Assembly: GCA_002049455.2 (NCBI GenBank)
Contig: KV918775.1
Location: forward strand, 62,001 to 126,000
Length of the DNA stretch: 64,000 bases
DNA from: Porphyra umbilicalis
Lineage: Eukaryota; Rhodophyta; Bangiophyceae; Bangiales; Bangiaceae
Direction: 5' to 3'
Made by a program: the position numbers and the translations under genes. A model generated the notes under the pieces. That model was not told where the DNA came from. It ran no database searches and was given only the letters and a program-made list of their open reading frames with translations. This document shows positions 1 through 11,545 of the stretch, in pieces (within the stretch, counting starts at the first letter, position 1; each line of letters starts with the position of its first letter).

Positions 1-76
1 CTTCAGGGTGTTTGTTTCGTATGCATATGGCCCCCCCCCCCTTCAGGGTGTTCGTTTCGGGTGCATATGGCCCCCA
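1..76. repeat. Imperfect tandem duplication at left edge
   Basis: Two copies of a unit of about 40 bp (CTTCAGGGTGTT...GCATATGGCCCC) begin at 1 and 41. They differ by a few substitutions and in the length of the C run. The array may continue beyond the window. Confidence 0.8.
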
Positions 77-159
77 CGTGCACGCGCCGTTTGCAGTTTG
101 CCACTTGGTCAGGCCAGTTCGCTGCCAACCCACGGCCGCTCCCACTCGATCAGGCTCGC

Positions 160-450
160 CCCATCCTCGGGCCGCCACGCCCGCTGCTGCCGCAGCCCCC
201 ACCGCCGCCGCCGCCCCCGCCCCTGGACGCGGCCCCCGCCACTGGCGCCGCCCCCGCCCCTGATCGTGGCCCCCGCCGCCGCCGCTGCCGCTGCCGCCGC
301 CCCCGCACCCGCACCCACACCCACCCTCGCCCCCGTCTCTGCACTCGCCGCCGCCGCCCCCGCCCCAGCCCCCGCGGCCGCAGCCCCCGCCGCCGCCGCC
401 CCCGCCCGTGGCCGCGGCTCCCGCCGCTGGCGCCGCTCCCGCCCCTGGCC
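160..450. repeat. CCG/CCCCGC minisatellite
   Basis: Low-complexity GC-rich sequence made of CCGCCG and CCCCCGCC words. All frames read as Pro/Ala/Arg on one strand or Gly/Ala/Arg on the other, so the open frames here are probably compositional and not genes. Confidence 0.7.
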
Positions 451-469
451 GCCTCCTCTCAGGCTCATT

Positions 470-1785
470 GGAGTGGCGTGAGTACTGGGCTGGTGAAAGA
501 GGTGTCGCCGTGGGTGGTGGATGAGGTGGGGTACGGGGTGAGGGTGGAGGATTGGTACTGAGGCGCAGGTGGAGCATGGTACAGGGTGGGGGGGCAGTGA
601 GGTTTGGGTAGGATCCGAGGTAGAAAACTGAGTGGGGGTGGAATCGGGGTACTGACTGGGCGTGTTTCTGGCGACCGGGGCGTGGTAGCCAAGCGGGCGC
701 GGGGGGGTGAAGGTGGCGTGTTCTCAAGAAAAACATCTTGGGACAGACCCTCTCTGTCGCCACATCCTGACCACTGTATTCGGTAGGATCGCTGACACTG
801 CTCAGTCCAGTGGATCACACGTCTGTCTGATGACACTGCACAATCCAGTGGAATCGTTGGTTGCGCTTCCCTACCTGCCTACGGCGGCTCTCGTTGTGTT
901 TTCACAGAAAAAGTACCATTGCACATCACTAGCAATGATATGTGTGCTTCCTGGCCAGCTGCGAGAAGAAAATATGCTGCTGGGTACACTTGCTTCACGC
1001 GTTCCTTCACTCGTGCAGTCCTGCTCACGTCCGAGGTGCGTCGAGCACTTCTGGGACAAACATGAGCAAAACATAAATTTCTTGGATAGGATCATGGTTG
1101 GGTCTTTGAAGGGCGCTGGTTACGGCATTGTGGGTCTTTTTCTACACAAAGGCTTCTTTCATACCGTTTCTGCCCTCCAAAGGTAACAGTCACCAGTACC
1201 CGACACCACCTCCCCAGCCTACCATACCCATCCATGCCCCAGAAGTTTTAGGGCACTGCAACCGGCATGTACCAGCCCCTCAGTAGAGCCCAAGAGACGG
1301 GACTACTACCATCACAGGAAGCCTGGAGGACGGCCTCTGTGACAAACTGTTCGCAAACCTCCCGAGCTATGGGCACGAGCTGACTACAGAGGTCCCAAGT
1401 TACAAAAGTATTCTAAGCCACTCCTGAAGTTGTGTACACCCCGCCCAAGGGATGTGTCCATGGTATGCCGCCCCCCCACCGACGTGTATACGGCAACTCA
1501 ACGGTTGCTCCTTTCGGGTACGGAGGGCAACAAAGTCATGTGGCGGTCAAAAACACGCTTTACAAGGTTCGTATACACATGGAGTAGCACAGAGACTGTA
1601 CGGGCTCCATAGGAGTCGCCAGGGAAAAGTAAAACACGGCACTATACCCCCCCCAACAGATCACACCAAGCCAGCCCTGTCCCCCGACGGCACCTACCCC
1701 CGTCCCCCCGAGCCAGGGGGAAGTGGCAGGGAGAAAAGCCACCCGCCGGCGGCGCGAGCCGTCGCTGGGGCGCCGGCAACGAACA
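470..1785. other. Stretch without recognisable gene
   Basis: Unique sequence of moderate GC. A 159-codon open frame on the plus strand (707-1186) matches no family I know. Near 795-865 the words GACACTGC and TCCAGTGGA recur, which suggests a decayed repeat. I see no RNA gene or transposon end. Confidence 0.4.
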
Positions 1786-1789
1786 GCTG

Positions 1790-2520
1790 CAGCAGTCGCC
1801 ACGGGGACGGCGGCAGCCGGCGGCGGCGGCGGCCGGTGGTGGCGGCGACGGCAGGCAGGGGCTGCCGCGGCAGGGGGCTGAGGCGGCAGATGTGATGGCC
1901 GAGGGCCGCGGCGACCGCACGCTAGGGCGGCGGCTGCAGAGGGCGGCGGCGGTCGGGGCGGGGGCGGCGGCCGGGGCGGCGGCGGCGGGGGCGGCGGCGG
2001 CGGCCGGGGTGGAGGTGGCGGGGCAGGGGCGGCGGCGGTGGCGGCGGCGGCCGGGACAGCGGTGGCGGGGCGGGGGCGGCGAGGACGGCGGCGGGGGCGG
2101 GGGCGGGGGCGGGGGTGGCGCGGCGGGGGCGGCGGCGGCTGCCGGGGCGGCGGTGGCGGGGCGGGGGCGGCGAGGACGGCGGCGGCGGCGGCTGCCGGGG
2201 CGGCGGTGGCGGGGCGGGGGCGGCGAGGACGGCGGCGGGGGCGGGGGCGGGGGCGGGGGTGGCGGGGCGGGGGCGGCGGCGGCTGCCGGGGCGGCGGTGG
2301 CGGGGCGGGAGCGGCGAGGACGGCGGCGGCGGCGGCTGCCAGGGCGGCGGTGGCGGGGCGGGGGCGGCGAGGACGGCGGCGGGGGCGGGGGCGGGAGCGG
2401 GGGTAGCGGGGCGGGAGCGGCGGCGGCGGCCGGGGCGGCGGTGGCGGGGTGGGGGCGGCGGGTACGGCGGTGGGGGCGGGGGCGGCGGCGGCGGGAGGGG
2501 TGCGGTGGTGGCGTGGTCAT
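1790..2520. repeat. GC-rich minisatellite (GGCGGCGAGGACGGCGGC type)
   Basis: Nested tandem repeats of GGCGGGGC and GGCGAGGACGGCGGCGG. A longer block containing GCTGCCGGGGCGGCGGTGGC recurs about every 120-135 bp between about 2,130 and 2,450. Several frames on both strands are open only because the repeat has no T-rich codons. I see no conserved protein motif. Confidence 0.75.
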
Positions 2521-2529
2521 GACGGCGGT

Positions 2530-3380
2530 CACGCTGCACAGGACGTCGGTGAGGCATGTGGGGGGGGTCGTGCGTCGCGGTGTATGGACAGTGGAGCAGG
2601 GGGTCCGTGATCAGGACCTACGAGCTATTCAAAGGTGGCCCCTATGTGGTAGATATGCCCAGATACAATCCGGAAATGTGTTGAGGAGCGCCACTTGTCA
2701 CACAGGCACGGCACCTGATTGGTAGAGGAGCCTTCGTGATGTGGCACTTGCCTTCGGGATCTGGCTGCCAGTTCCCGAAGGCTGTGGTTTCCCTGGTTGT
2801 TCATTCGGCATTCGTCCGCCGGTCAATACCCGGACGAACGCACAACGGTTCCCGCGCGTTCGGGCTCGTCCGAGCGCGTCGTGGTTTCGTTTGTGGGTAC
2901 CAGGTTTGTGACGATGCACTGTATGCCCGAATCGGGACCCGAACGTGTACCAAATCAGGACGCCATGATGGATCGCTGAGGCCTGTGATCGTCGATACAA
3001 GGCCGCAGAGGCCTATTGGCAAGGAGCCCTGCACGAGGTCGTTGCCAGAGGCTATGTATTAACCTACCAGTGCTGAGAGCAGGACAACACCAACAGCTCC
3101 AGGTAGTGACACCTCTCTGTCTTCTCTTCCGCCGGAGAAACGGCCTGTAAAAAAAAATCGTGTTACCCCCTCTCACAGCACCTTCTGAGTCACACTTCCC
3201 CACACAAGGGCGCGATCGCTGGGTGCACTTTCCCGGCCGCTGGACCGGCATGCCCCAGGCGGGCGGCGGCCGACGTGGTCGCAGACGCCCGGCCACGCGG
3301 CCGCTGCCCACCACGGGCGCCGTGCAAGACCAAACCCGGCGGCACGCGTCACCGCCGCTGGTCGTCCCGCCCGCTAGTGC
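2530..3380. other. Stretch without recognisable gene
   Basis: Mixed-composition sequence with several short self-complementary words (for example CCCGAATCGGGACCCG near 2,929). No ORF here has a recognisable family signature. Confidence 0.35.
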
Positions 3381-3386
3381 CGCTGC

Positions 3387-3983
3387 TTGCCGGTCTGGGC
3401 ACCGCCTCGGCGCCTGCCCCCCCCTTCCGCCACCACCGGGTCCGTCGGCGTCCCCCCCCTGCTGTCCCCCCCCCACCCCGCCCAGGCTCTTCAGCGACGC
3501 GGCGCCACCCCCCCCCCCCCCCACCCCCCCACCCCATCCCTCCCGCGGCCATGCCCCCCCCCCCGCGTGGCCGTCCTTGTCGGAGCCGGCACAGGCATGG
3601 CGCCGCCACCGCCCCGCCGCTTTGCCCGCGACGGCTGCTCCGTGGCGCTCGTCCCCCGCACCCGCCGAAGCGGCGCTCGCAACCCCGAGCTCGCGCCGCC
3701 CGCAGCGGCCACCCGCCCCCTCGCCGTCGCCGCCGACGCGGCCGACGGGGCGGCCACGGCGTCTGCCTGTGCCGCCATTGTCATTGCCGTCGCCACCGAC
3801 GGCGCAAGCCCGGCAGTCCTTGTGGACGACGCGTCGCACCGCCGGCGCGGCGCCGTCGTCGACGGTGCGCTCGCGGGTGTGGTCGCCAGCCGGCGGCACC
3901 TGTGCGCCCGCCGCCGCCGCGTCGGGGGGGGCGAGCCCGCGCGGCGTGGCGGTCGTCCAGTTAAAAAGGACAAAAAAAAATAA
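3387..3983 (+). CDS. Short-chain dehydrogenase-like fragment
   Basis: After a proline-rich leader the frame reads VAVLVGAGTGMA, then RRFARDGCSVALV, then AADAADGAATASACAAI and ASPAVLVDDAS. In that order and spacing these resemble the start of an NAD(P)-binding Rossmann fold of short-chain dehydrogenases: the TGxxxGxG glycine motif, the second beta strand, the D-V acidic position and the NNAG strand. NNAG reads DDAS, and no YxxxK catalytic motif follows before the frame ends in a lysine-rich tail. It is therefore at most an N-terminal half, possibly a decayed gene or a first exon. Sense assignment is uncertain because GC-rich sequence leaves several frames open; an antisense frame is also open here. 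Confidence 0.35.
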   Translation: MPVWAPPRRLPPPSATTGSVGVPPLLSPPHPAQALQRRGATPPPPHPPTPSLPRPCPPPRVAVLVGAGTGMAPPPPRRFARDGCSVALVPRTRRSGARNPELAPPAAATRPLAVAADAADGAATASACAAIVIAVATDGASPAVLVDDASHRRRGAVVDGALAGVVASRRHLCARRRRVGGGEPARRGGRPVKKDKKK

Positions 3984-4263
3984 AGAACAGAAACCCCCCT
4001 CGACAGACGCCGCGGACGACACACGGGAGCGGCGACGGCGTGCGCCCGCCGCGCGGGTGCGGGGGCGCCCCGCCGCCGCGGGGCCGCCACGGACCGGGGT
4101 GTGCGCGGGGGCGGTCTGGGAGACCGCGGGCCACTGCCGACCCGGCGGGGGCACGCCCCCACCCCCAGCCGACACGTGCACGCGAGGCAGCTCTCCTACA
4201 CACGCGCCCCCCCCCCCCCCGGCCGGGTTCCCCCCTCGACCCCGTTTGGTAGGCAATCGTCTC

Positions 4264-4334
4264 CCGCAGTACGCCCCCCCCCCGCCTCCGCCGCCCCCCC
4301 CCCCCCCCCCCCCTGCCCCCCCCCCCCCCCCCCC
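4264..4334. repeat. Long interrupted poly-C tract
   Basis: About 70 bases consisting almost wholly of C, with a few G and T interruptions. It lies just past the stop codon (4345-4347, minus strand) of the bHLH gene, so it would be a G-rich 3' untranslated segment of that transcript. Confidence 0.85.
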
Positions 4335-4344
4335 GGCGGCGCGC

Positions 4345-5199
4345 TCAACTCGCCGACGACGAGGCGAGGCGGCCGTCCCCCCCCTCGCCCTTGACGTCCG
4401 CCAGCTGGTCCTCAAGCGCGGCCACCTCCTTGCGCAGCGCCGTCTTGTCGACGCGGAGGTCCGCCTTTTCCGCGCGGAGGTCCGCCAGCTCCGCCGACAG
4501 CGCCTGGTTGTGCGCGACGAGGGAGGTGAGTTTGGCGTCGAGGGCGTGGAAAAAAAAGACCGCCTCCTCGAGCACCGACTCCTTGTCCATCCGCGCCGAG
4601 CCGCCGCAGCCAATCACCCCTTGGAGTGCCTCAAAGCGCACGTTGAGGGCCTCCCGCCGCCGCTTTTCCCGCAGCCGCTTTTTTTCGGGCCGCGACTCGG
4701 GGAGAGCGCCCCCGCCCGCGACGCCACTGGCGGTGGCGCCCGACGCGGCGGCGGCAGCGGCGCTGCCGCCGCCCGACGGGGACGGCGGCGACGACGACGG
4801 CGGCGACGAGGCGGTGGCCGTCGACGCGGCCGCCGCGGCGGCGGCCTTGGCCGCCCGCGCCGGGTCGGTGGCGCTGTGCGCCCCCCGCCCGCCGCCGCCG
4901 CCGTTGAGGCCAAACCGCCGCTGCACCGCGCGGGTGGCGGCGGCGGCACCGCCGCTCGCGCCGTCGATGGACGCGGCGGCGGTCGGCCGCCCGCGGCCGT
5001 CGCCCCCGCCCCCACCCCGAGCCGTTGCGCGCGGCCGCGGCCGCCGTGACGCGTCGACCTTGCCCCCCCCCGCCGCCGCCGCCCATAGGCGCCGTCAGAC
5101 ACGGGCGCCGAGGAGGATGGGGAGGCGCCCCCCCCGCCGCCCGCCAGCGGGGGCGGCCCCCCCCCGCGCCCGTCGGGGCTGGCGTCGCTGCCGCCGGCC

Positions 5200-5233
<34 letters not shown>

Positions 5234-6446
5234 ACGCGGCCGAGGCGGCCGAGGCGGCCGCCGCGGCCGCGGCCGCCGCCGGGCTGCCGCCCGACGCCGA
5301 CCGGTGGCACCGGCGCTTGGGGTCCCCCCCCAGCGGAGCGCCCGACGCCGGCCGCTTGGGCGGCGCCGCCGCCGCGGCGCAGCCGCCCGACGCGCCGCGC
5401 GGGGACACGGCCGACGCGTCGGCCGCCCGACCACGGGCGGTTGGGGAGGCGGCCCCGCCCGACGGGGGGCGCTCGCAGGCGACGGCGGCCGCCCCTGGCG
5501 GCAGCAGCCGTCCGCCAGGGGAAAAGCCGCCGGCGCCGGCGCCGGCGCCGCCACCACCACCCCCCGATCCCCCCCACCGCAGCGCCGAGGAGGAGGAGCC
5601 GGCGCGCGTGCGGTCGCCCCCCCCACCCGCCGGCGCCGCCGCGGCCAAGCCGAGGCGGCCGCCCAGGCGGCCGGCGGCGGCGGCGGCGGCATTGGCAGCC
5701 GCCGCCGCCGCCGACGCCGCATCGGGCAGATGTCCGCCGCCGCCGCCGCCGCCGACGCGCCGCGGGTCGGCCGTCTCGTCGAGCTCCTCCAAGTCGGAAT
5801 CCTCTGCCGGCCGCGCGGGCGCGCCGCCGCGCCCAAACGCGCCGCGCCCCCCCCCGCCCCCCCCACCCCCGCCGCCGCCGCCGCCACCGCAGCCCCCCCG
5901 GCCGCGCCCCCCCCTTTGGCGGGCGCCCCCGACGCGGCGGCGGCGCCCGCCACGAGCCCCGCGAGCGGACCCGGCTGCCGCCCAAACGCGGCGCTGCCGC
6001 CCGCGCCGAGGCCGCTGCTGGCGCCCGCGGCGGTGACGGCCGAAAAGGACACGTCGACGCTGCCGCCCGCAGGCCACCCCGCCCCCGCGGCGGCGAGCGC
6101 GTGCCACCCGCCGACGGCGGCGCCGAGGCCCGCCCCGGGCGGCGCACCGGTGGGCGAAAAGCCCCCCGCTCCGTGTGTGGGGAGGCCCCCATCGCCGCCG
6201 CCGGGGACGGCGCCGCCGCCGCCCACCGCGGGGCGGCCGGCGGTGCCCGCGGCGGTGGTCGCCTCATCGGCGCCGCCGCCGGCGCCGCCGGCGGCCGCCC
6301 AGCTCATGCCCGGCACGGGCGGGATCCCATACGGCGCGTAGGCGCCGGCGCCCGGCGTGCCCGGCGGGAGGCCGAGCCCCCCGTCCATACCCATCCCCGG
6401 CGGGGGCGCGCCGGGCACGGGGCCCCCGTTGGGGGCGGCCAGCACC

Positions 6447-6487
<41 letters not shown>

Positions 6488-7087
6488 CGGAATCGCGCCG
6501 TAGGGTCCGAGGTGGGCCAACGACGTCGGGCCGACGGTCATCAGGGGCCCGCCCGTCAAGCCGCCGCCCATACTCATCGACGCCAGCGGCCCGCACATGG
6601 CGGCCGAGTAGGCGAGGCCAGGCGCGCGGGCGGGCACCCCGTTGCTGCCAGCGGCGACACCCCCCCCGCCCCCCCCCGCGACACCCGGTGGTGGTGGGGG
6701 CGGCGGCGGCGGGCGGCGCAAGCCGAGGGGTGCGAGCCCCCCCATGCCCGCCCCTGACACGCCGCCACCCCCAAGCATCGCGCCGAGGCCGCCGATCAGG
6801 CTGCCCGAGCTCGCGCCCGCCCCCCCCACGCCGCCGCCCCCCCCCACGCCGCGGCTGCCGAGGTACCGCAGCAGGCTGCCATAGCTGGCGGTCGACGCCA
6901 GCGGATCCTCCATCCCCATCCCCATCCCCGGCAGGGAGCCAGACGAGGCCAAGCCGAGTCCCGGCGCCAGCCCCGCCACAAGCCCCGGCGCCGGCGCATA
7001 GCGGGGCGGCGGCAGCCCGTCGCCGAGCACCCCCCCCGCGGGGACGCCCCCCCCGTACGGCCCCCCGTGGGGGCCATAGTAGCCCAT
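4345..7087 (-). CDS. bHLH-leucine-zipper transcription factor, plant group IVc-like
   Basis: The last 190 codons (4345-4926) hold a clear basic helix-loop-helix domain. The basic region reads EKKRLREKRRREALNVRF, with the conserved Glu and Arg residues of DNA-binding bHLH proteins. The loop follows at VIGCGGSARMDKES, then helix 2 at VLEEAVFFFHALDAKL. A coiled coil with heptad Leu follows directly (LADLRAEKADLRVDKTALRK), as in plant ILR3/bHLH104 proteins. Upstream is a long Gly/Ala/Pro-rich region (about 4,930-7,087) rich in GGLG and PGMG words. The open frame changes near 5,750 and 4,950, at or close to homopolymers, so the exact protein cannot be read. I take the Met at 7087 (MGYYGPHGG) as a provisional start. 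A strong splice donor (GTAAGT) on the same strand at 7896-7891 suggests an upstream exon. Family call is firm; group IVc is an inference from the zipper. Confidence 0.75.
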
Positions 7088-8563
7088 GGGGGCGCCCTCC
7101 AACCGGGGCGGCCCGGCGGGGCCGCCGCCACCCCCACCCCCACCCCCACCCCCACCCCCACTCACGTGGCGGGGGGGGACGGCACCCGCGGCGGCCACGC
7201 CGCCGCCGCCGCCGCCGCCCGCGGCCGCCCCACCCCCACCCCCGCGGGCGCCGGCGAGGGCGTGCGCGTCGGCGACGACGGCGGGGAGCGGCCGTCCCCC
7301 CGCGCGGCGGCCCGCCTCCGCGCCGGCGGCGACGGGGTGGCCGCGGCGGGTGGCTGCATCAGCCCCCAACACGCAGCCCGGCGCAGGGCCGCCGGCAGCG
7401 TCGCGCGGCGGCGGCCGCCAACGCGGCGCGGGGGAGCCGCCGGCCGAGCGGCGGCGGGCGCCGGCCCGGCGCGCCCGCCCGCGCCGGAGGGGCCGCCGCA
7501 CGCGGGGGAGCCAACGCACGTCGTTGGGCGCTCGCGCCGCCGCAGCGGCCGGCGGCGGCAGCGGCGGCGGCGGCTGCGGCGACAGCGGCGGGAACGCCCG
7601 CGGCGTCCGCGATGGCAATGGCGGTGGGCGGGCGCGGTCGGGGGCGCGCCGCGCGCCGCCGCGGTCGGCGGCGCAGCGGCGCCGCTGCGCGTGCCGGCGC
7701 GGGAGCGTGGCCGGCACGTGGGGCACGCCGCGGCACACGCGTCGTCGCCGGCGGGGTGGGGCGGCGGGGGGTCACGACGCCACCGCGACGGAGCGGTGGG
7801 GGGGGGGACCGTCCGCGGCGTCCGCCGCCGCCTGCACAGCGTGGCGGAGTGTGGGTGGGTGCCGTCGGCCGCCTGCCGGGGGGGGGGGGTACTTACAGTA
7901 CACACCATTACAGCGGCTCGACGTTGTGTGGCATGGGGGGCGGGGGGCGCACCCCCGGCCGGCGCGGCGCGCCGCGTTGGACGACGGCGGCTGGGCGCAA
8001 CGGAAGCGCACGCTGCGGTCCGCCGCCCCTGGTCCCGCGCGTGGCGGCGTGTGGCGGCTGCCCTCACCGTCAGGGCGCAGTCTGAGGGTGGGGTGGGCGC
8101 CAACCGTCGAGCGTGCGGGGCCCCCCGCGAGCGCGGCGCTGGCGCCGTGGCGGCCGCGTCGACGAGGGGCGGGGGGCGTTGTCGCGGGCCACTCCCGCCC
8201 GGGTGGGGGGGGGGTGGGAGGGGCGCGCGCGCGTCTCGACAGTGGATATTTTGTTTTTTCCGGCCCGAAGGGGGGCCCCGCTGGGGCGAGCCTGGCCCCA
8301 CCCGAGCACTCGTGGCGGCCTCGGTGGCGGCAGGCTCCTGCCCACGACAACCGACGCGCGTGGCAGGCAGTTCGGGCCGGAGCCGGAGATGTGGCCACAA
8401 GGTGAAAAGGAAAGGGCGGAAAACGGTCCCATGGGCCCAATTCCTGGAACCAAAGAGTGGCACACTTCATGAACAGGGACGTCAAATGTCGCGACACGTG
8501 GCCGTGTTTCAGCGCGATTACGCGTGACACCATCAGAGGCCCAATGTCGCACGTTATTGCTAC
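7088..8563. other. GC-rich upstream region of the bHLH gene
   Basis: Very GC-rich sequence with open frames in most phases and no recognisable domain. On the minus strand a consensus splice donor GTAAGTACC starts at 7896, compatible with a 5' exon of the bHLH gene. Base composition drops to AT-rich at the hAT-like element boundary (8,564). Confidence 0.35.
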
Positions 8564-10061
8564 CAGAGGTGTGATTTAAATCATTTGTGGCGCCGGGTAA
8601 AGGTGATTTAAATCAACCCTTGATTTTTATTCGTATGACGTGATTTTTATTGATTTAAATAATCGGGCATGATTTAAATCATTTAGGCTCATTATGCATG
8701 AATACAAGTACATATACCACGTGATAAGGCCTAATAAGGACCACTAACGCTGGTGTTTTCCTTCGTGTCGCGTGCTGTGGGCGTCACCGACTGGGCGAGG
8801 AGGGGTGGAGGGGATGGAGATGGCGACGGGGTGCCGGGGGGGGGTCCGCCGCCGCCCTACCCGGCAGTCACCGCCGTGACGGAGGTGACCGCCGCGACCG
8901 CCGCCGCCGCCGCCGCCGCGGCGAACCAGTCGGGGCCGCCCGTGACGGCGGTGTAGGTCGCCCTCGGCACCACGATGACGAGGGAGCGCGCGGGAGTTTC
9001 CGAGGCTGCCGCCGTCGGCGGCGGCACTATGGCGGCGTTGCTCTCCGCTCTCGCGGCCGCCGTGGCGGGCGGCGCGTCGACGGCGGTGGTCGAAGCCGGC
9101 GACCACCTCGCTACCCTCACCGCTGTCGCGTCTGCCATTGGCGCGCATGCCGCCGCCAACCCGTGGGTGCGGATTGAAATGGTCGCCCGGGGGGGTGCTG
9201 GCACTCACCGACGTGCTCGTCGCCCTGCCCCTGTCGCCGCCCGCCGACGGCGCGGCGTCGCGCCCGCCGCCGCAGCCGCCGCCGTCGCCGCCGGTGCTTG
9301 CTGTGCCGGCAGCGGTGGCGGCCGCCCTTCGCGTCGCCACTTGTAGCAGTGAAGCCACCAAAGCCGCCGTCGACGCGCCACTCCCCGTCGACGGCGGAGG
9401 GCGGTCCGGGTTGGACGTGGTCCGGGGTACGCCGGCGGCGGCCGCCGTGGCCGCGGCGGCGGCGGGCGGCGCCGTGGCGGGCGCCCGCCCCGCCGCGCTA
9501 GCCACCACCGCGATGGTGTGGTCCCTCCTCACCGCCGACAACGCGTAGACGGCCGTGGCGGGCGTGTTTTCCCGCGTCCGCTGCTTGGCGTGCGTCGCCT
9601 CCGCGGGCCCTCCGCCCATCGCCGTTGGTGGTGGCGGCGGCGGGGGTGAGGGCGGGAGCCCTCCCGCCCTCCCCCCCCTCCTTCCCCTCCCCGCCCCGCT
9701 CGTCGCTCTCCTGCCGCTTGCGGGGACCCCCGCCGCGATTCCGCACCTGGTCACGGCGGCGCTCGCTACGCTCCGCACGGTCGCCGTCGTTGACGCGGCG
9801 TGCGCGGCGCTCATGCCTCCCATCCCCGCCGTCGCGGCGTTGCGCACCCCACCCCGCTCTGTCACCGTCACGCCGGCGGTCGGTGAGAGTTCAACGATGA
9901 TCATGACTCTCGCTCGTCGGTGCACACCCGTAGTGTCAGGTCGCATCAGTGTAAGCAGGACAATGCCCATGTGATTTAAATCATGAGACCCTCCGAGTAA
10001 ATTATTTAAATCATTAAAATCAGAATGATTTAAATCAAATAAAAATCACCTCCCATCTCTG
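8564..10061. mobile_element. Non-autonomous hAT-like DNA transposon
   Basis: The left end begins CAGAGGTG and the right end finishes CATCTCTG, inverted repeats of the hAT type (CAGRGRTG). An identical 8-bp direct repeat, ATTGCTAC, lies immediately outside each end (8556-8563 and 10062-10069), the size expected of a hAT target-site duplication. Both subterminal regions are AT-rich and carry repeated GATTTAAATC words. The interior (about 8,760-9,950) is instead very GC-rich and Ala-rich in translation, with no transposase motif. It must therefore rely on a transposase made elsewhere and appears to carry a GC-rich segment that could be a captured host fragment. Total length is 1,498 bp. Confidence 0.85.
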
Positions 10062-10119
10062 ATTGCTACCTCCGAAAATGGGCTATTGCCGAGAAAAAGG
10101 CTGCAGAGTCGACGACAGG

Positions 10120-10240
10120 TCAGAGAAATGGACTTCAGGCGAGTGCGTGAAATACCCTGGCCTTCAGGGCGGTGGCGCGCTTGGCGACGCATTGACACCG
10201 GGCACACCGGCCGGCTCCATAGCCGCGAGCGCGCACGGGG
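10120..10240 (+). repeat. Dispersed repeat R1, copy 1
   Basis: The stretch containing AATACCCTGGCCTTCAGGGC to about 10,240 matches the reverse complement of 19,197-19,318 with only scattered mismatches. Both copies translate in the same frame as YPGLQGGGALGDA...TGTPAGS.AAS, so the repeat may derive from a coding sequence. It starts about 60 bp outside the hAT-like element. Confidence 0.75.
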
Positions 10241-10255
10241 GCACGTCCAGCTACG

Positions 10256-10753
10256 TTACCGTAGTGCCACTTCATCAGACGAAGCACCAGCTGTGTCCAC
10301 TCTCAGCGTTTGACCTCGCATTGCTCCTTTCCCCTTCCTCCCACTGACGGCAACGCCAGTCGCTTCCCGCCCGCCCACTCCACCTTCCATCCAATCACCC
10401 GCCTCGCTTCCTCCCGCTTTTCTCCCCGCGCCATGGCTCGTATCAAGGGTGTTGGATGCTCGGGACACTTCCTGCATTTTTTTTTTCCACATCAACCGCC
10501 ATGAGTCACTGTGAGCAAGACACATGACAGAAAAGCCCATGAGGAGCTCTTCAAGTGCCTCGCAGATACCGTATGCTCTGTTGTACTCCTTCACGTGTGC
10601 TTTATAGCGCGAGGATGTCGCCCCGCCAAGTCCTGCCGGTGCCGAATCGTCGATACTCTGGAACGACAAGTGCACACGTGATTCACAGTCGATTGGATTG
10701 TTCTGTGGAGCAGAACAGAGGTCCGCGACGACGCAATCGAATGCCAGCCACAC
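10256..10753 (-). CDS. Unrecognised ORF, 165 codons
   Basis: The N-terminal 90 residues have an ordinary globular composition (for example YKAHVKEYNRAYGICEALEE and LLMGFSVMCLAHSDSW), unlike the Ala/Pro shadows around it. The last third becomes Gly/Ala-rich and runs into the edge of repeat R1 in antisense. I do not recognise a family. It could be an exon or a transposon remnant; no neighbouring gene supports a function. Confidence 0.25.
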   Translation of the reverse strand: MWLAFDCVVADLCSAPQNNPIDCESRVHLSFQSIDDSAPAGLGGATSSRYKAHVKEYNRAYGICEALEELLMGFSVMCLAHSDSWRLMWKKKMQEVSRASNTLDTSHGAGRKAGGSEAGDWMEGGVGGREATGVAVSGRKGKGAMRGQTLRVDTAGASSDEVALR

Positions 10754-10754
10754 A

Positions 10755-11394
10755 CTGCCTCAAGGGTGAACTTACGTCGATCGAGTTGACGGCAGCGTTG
10801 CCGGGTCAATCCGCAATGATCCTTGACTTTGTCAAGGAATCCGTTGTCTCTTTACAAACAGCCACCAAGTGAGAAGAAGCAGAAATGCATCCTGCCTGTA
10901 GGAGACATGTATGGAAAGATCAGAAGCTCATCTTCCATCCTATGCGTTTTTCTGCTGGTGCTGTGTCCATCTTGGCTGTAAAATTCCTTTGATGTCTCGT
11001 GCGCAGACGACATGACGGGCAAACAGGCTGGAATCGAATTATGTGCTGTTCCATTCTTTCGACGAGCGTTCCAAGTATACGACACATTTGATACGCCTGA
11101 AGACGACCCCAAGATTCCGGCATGGAAGCATCTCTCTTACTTCAACGACCGCGTGCGGATATCGTGTCTGGCAGTGGACTGCTTTCACCCAAGCCGCAAG
11201 ACCGACGTCACCAGCGCAGCGAAGCACATATGGCAGATCCCTGTTCTTTGGAACCCCCTTCGTTTCCAGGTCGGACCTGAAGCAAACGTGTTCAAACGTG
11301 CTGTCAACACCTGATACTGCCAGCCACCCAATCGCAGGCGCCGCTTCGTGGACCGGTTGAATTCATACATTGGTCACGGGAGCCTGGTCTTATC
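10755..11394. other. Stretch without recognisable gene
   Basis: Moderate-GC sequence with several short open frames on both strands (about 60-105 codons) and no family signature. Confidence 0.3.
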
Positions 11395-11530
11395 TCTCAA
11401 GAATTTCCTGGCCTTTCGGACAGGGTGCTCTCAAAGTGTAGTGATGCACACATATGCTTAGATCATGGGACTTTCTCTCCGTTTCAGAGGTGGCAGTCTG
11501 CGTTCGTGTCCTCAGGGATCTGAGAGCGTC
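11395..11530 (+). repeat. Dispersed repeat R2, copy 1
   Basis: This segment (TTCCTGGCCTT...CAGGGTGCTCTCA...TCTCCGTTTCAGAGG...GTGTCCTC) recurs as a direct copy at 18,582-18,714 with roughly one mismatch in five. It is probably part of an old transposon. Confidence 0.75.
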
Positions 11531-11545
11531 TCCACCAATGGCTCC

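Noticed and set aside
3160-8085. Very long plus-strand Pro/Arg/Ala open frames opposite the bHLH gene
   Set aside because: They are the antisense of Gly/Ala codons in extremely GC-rich DNA, contain no domain, and overlap the minus strand carrying the bHLH.
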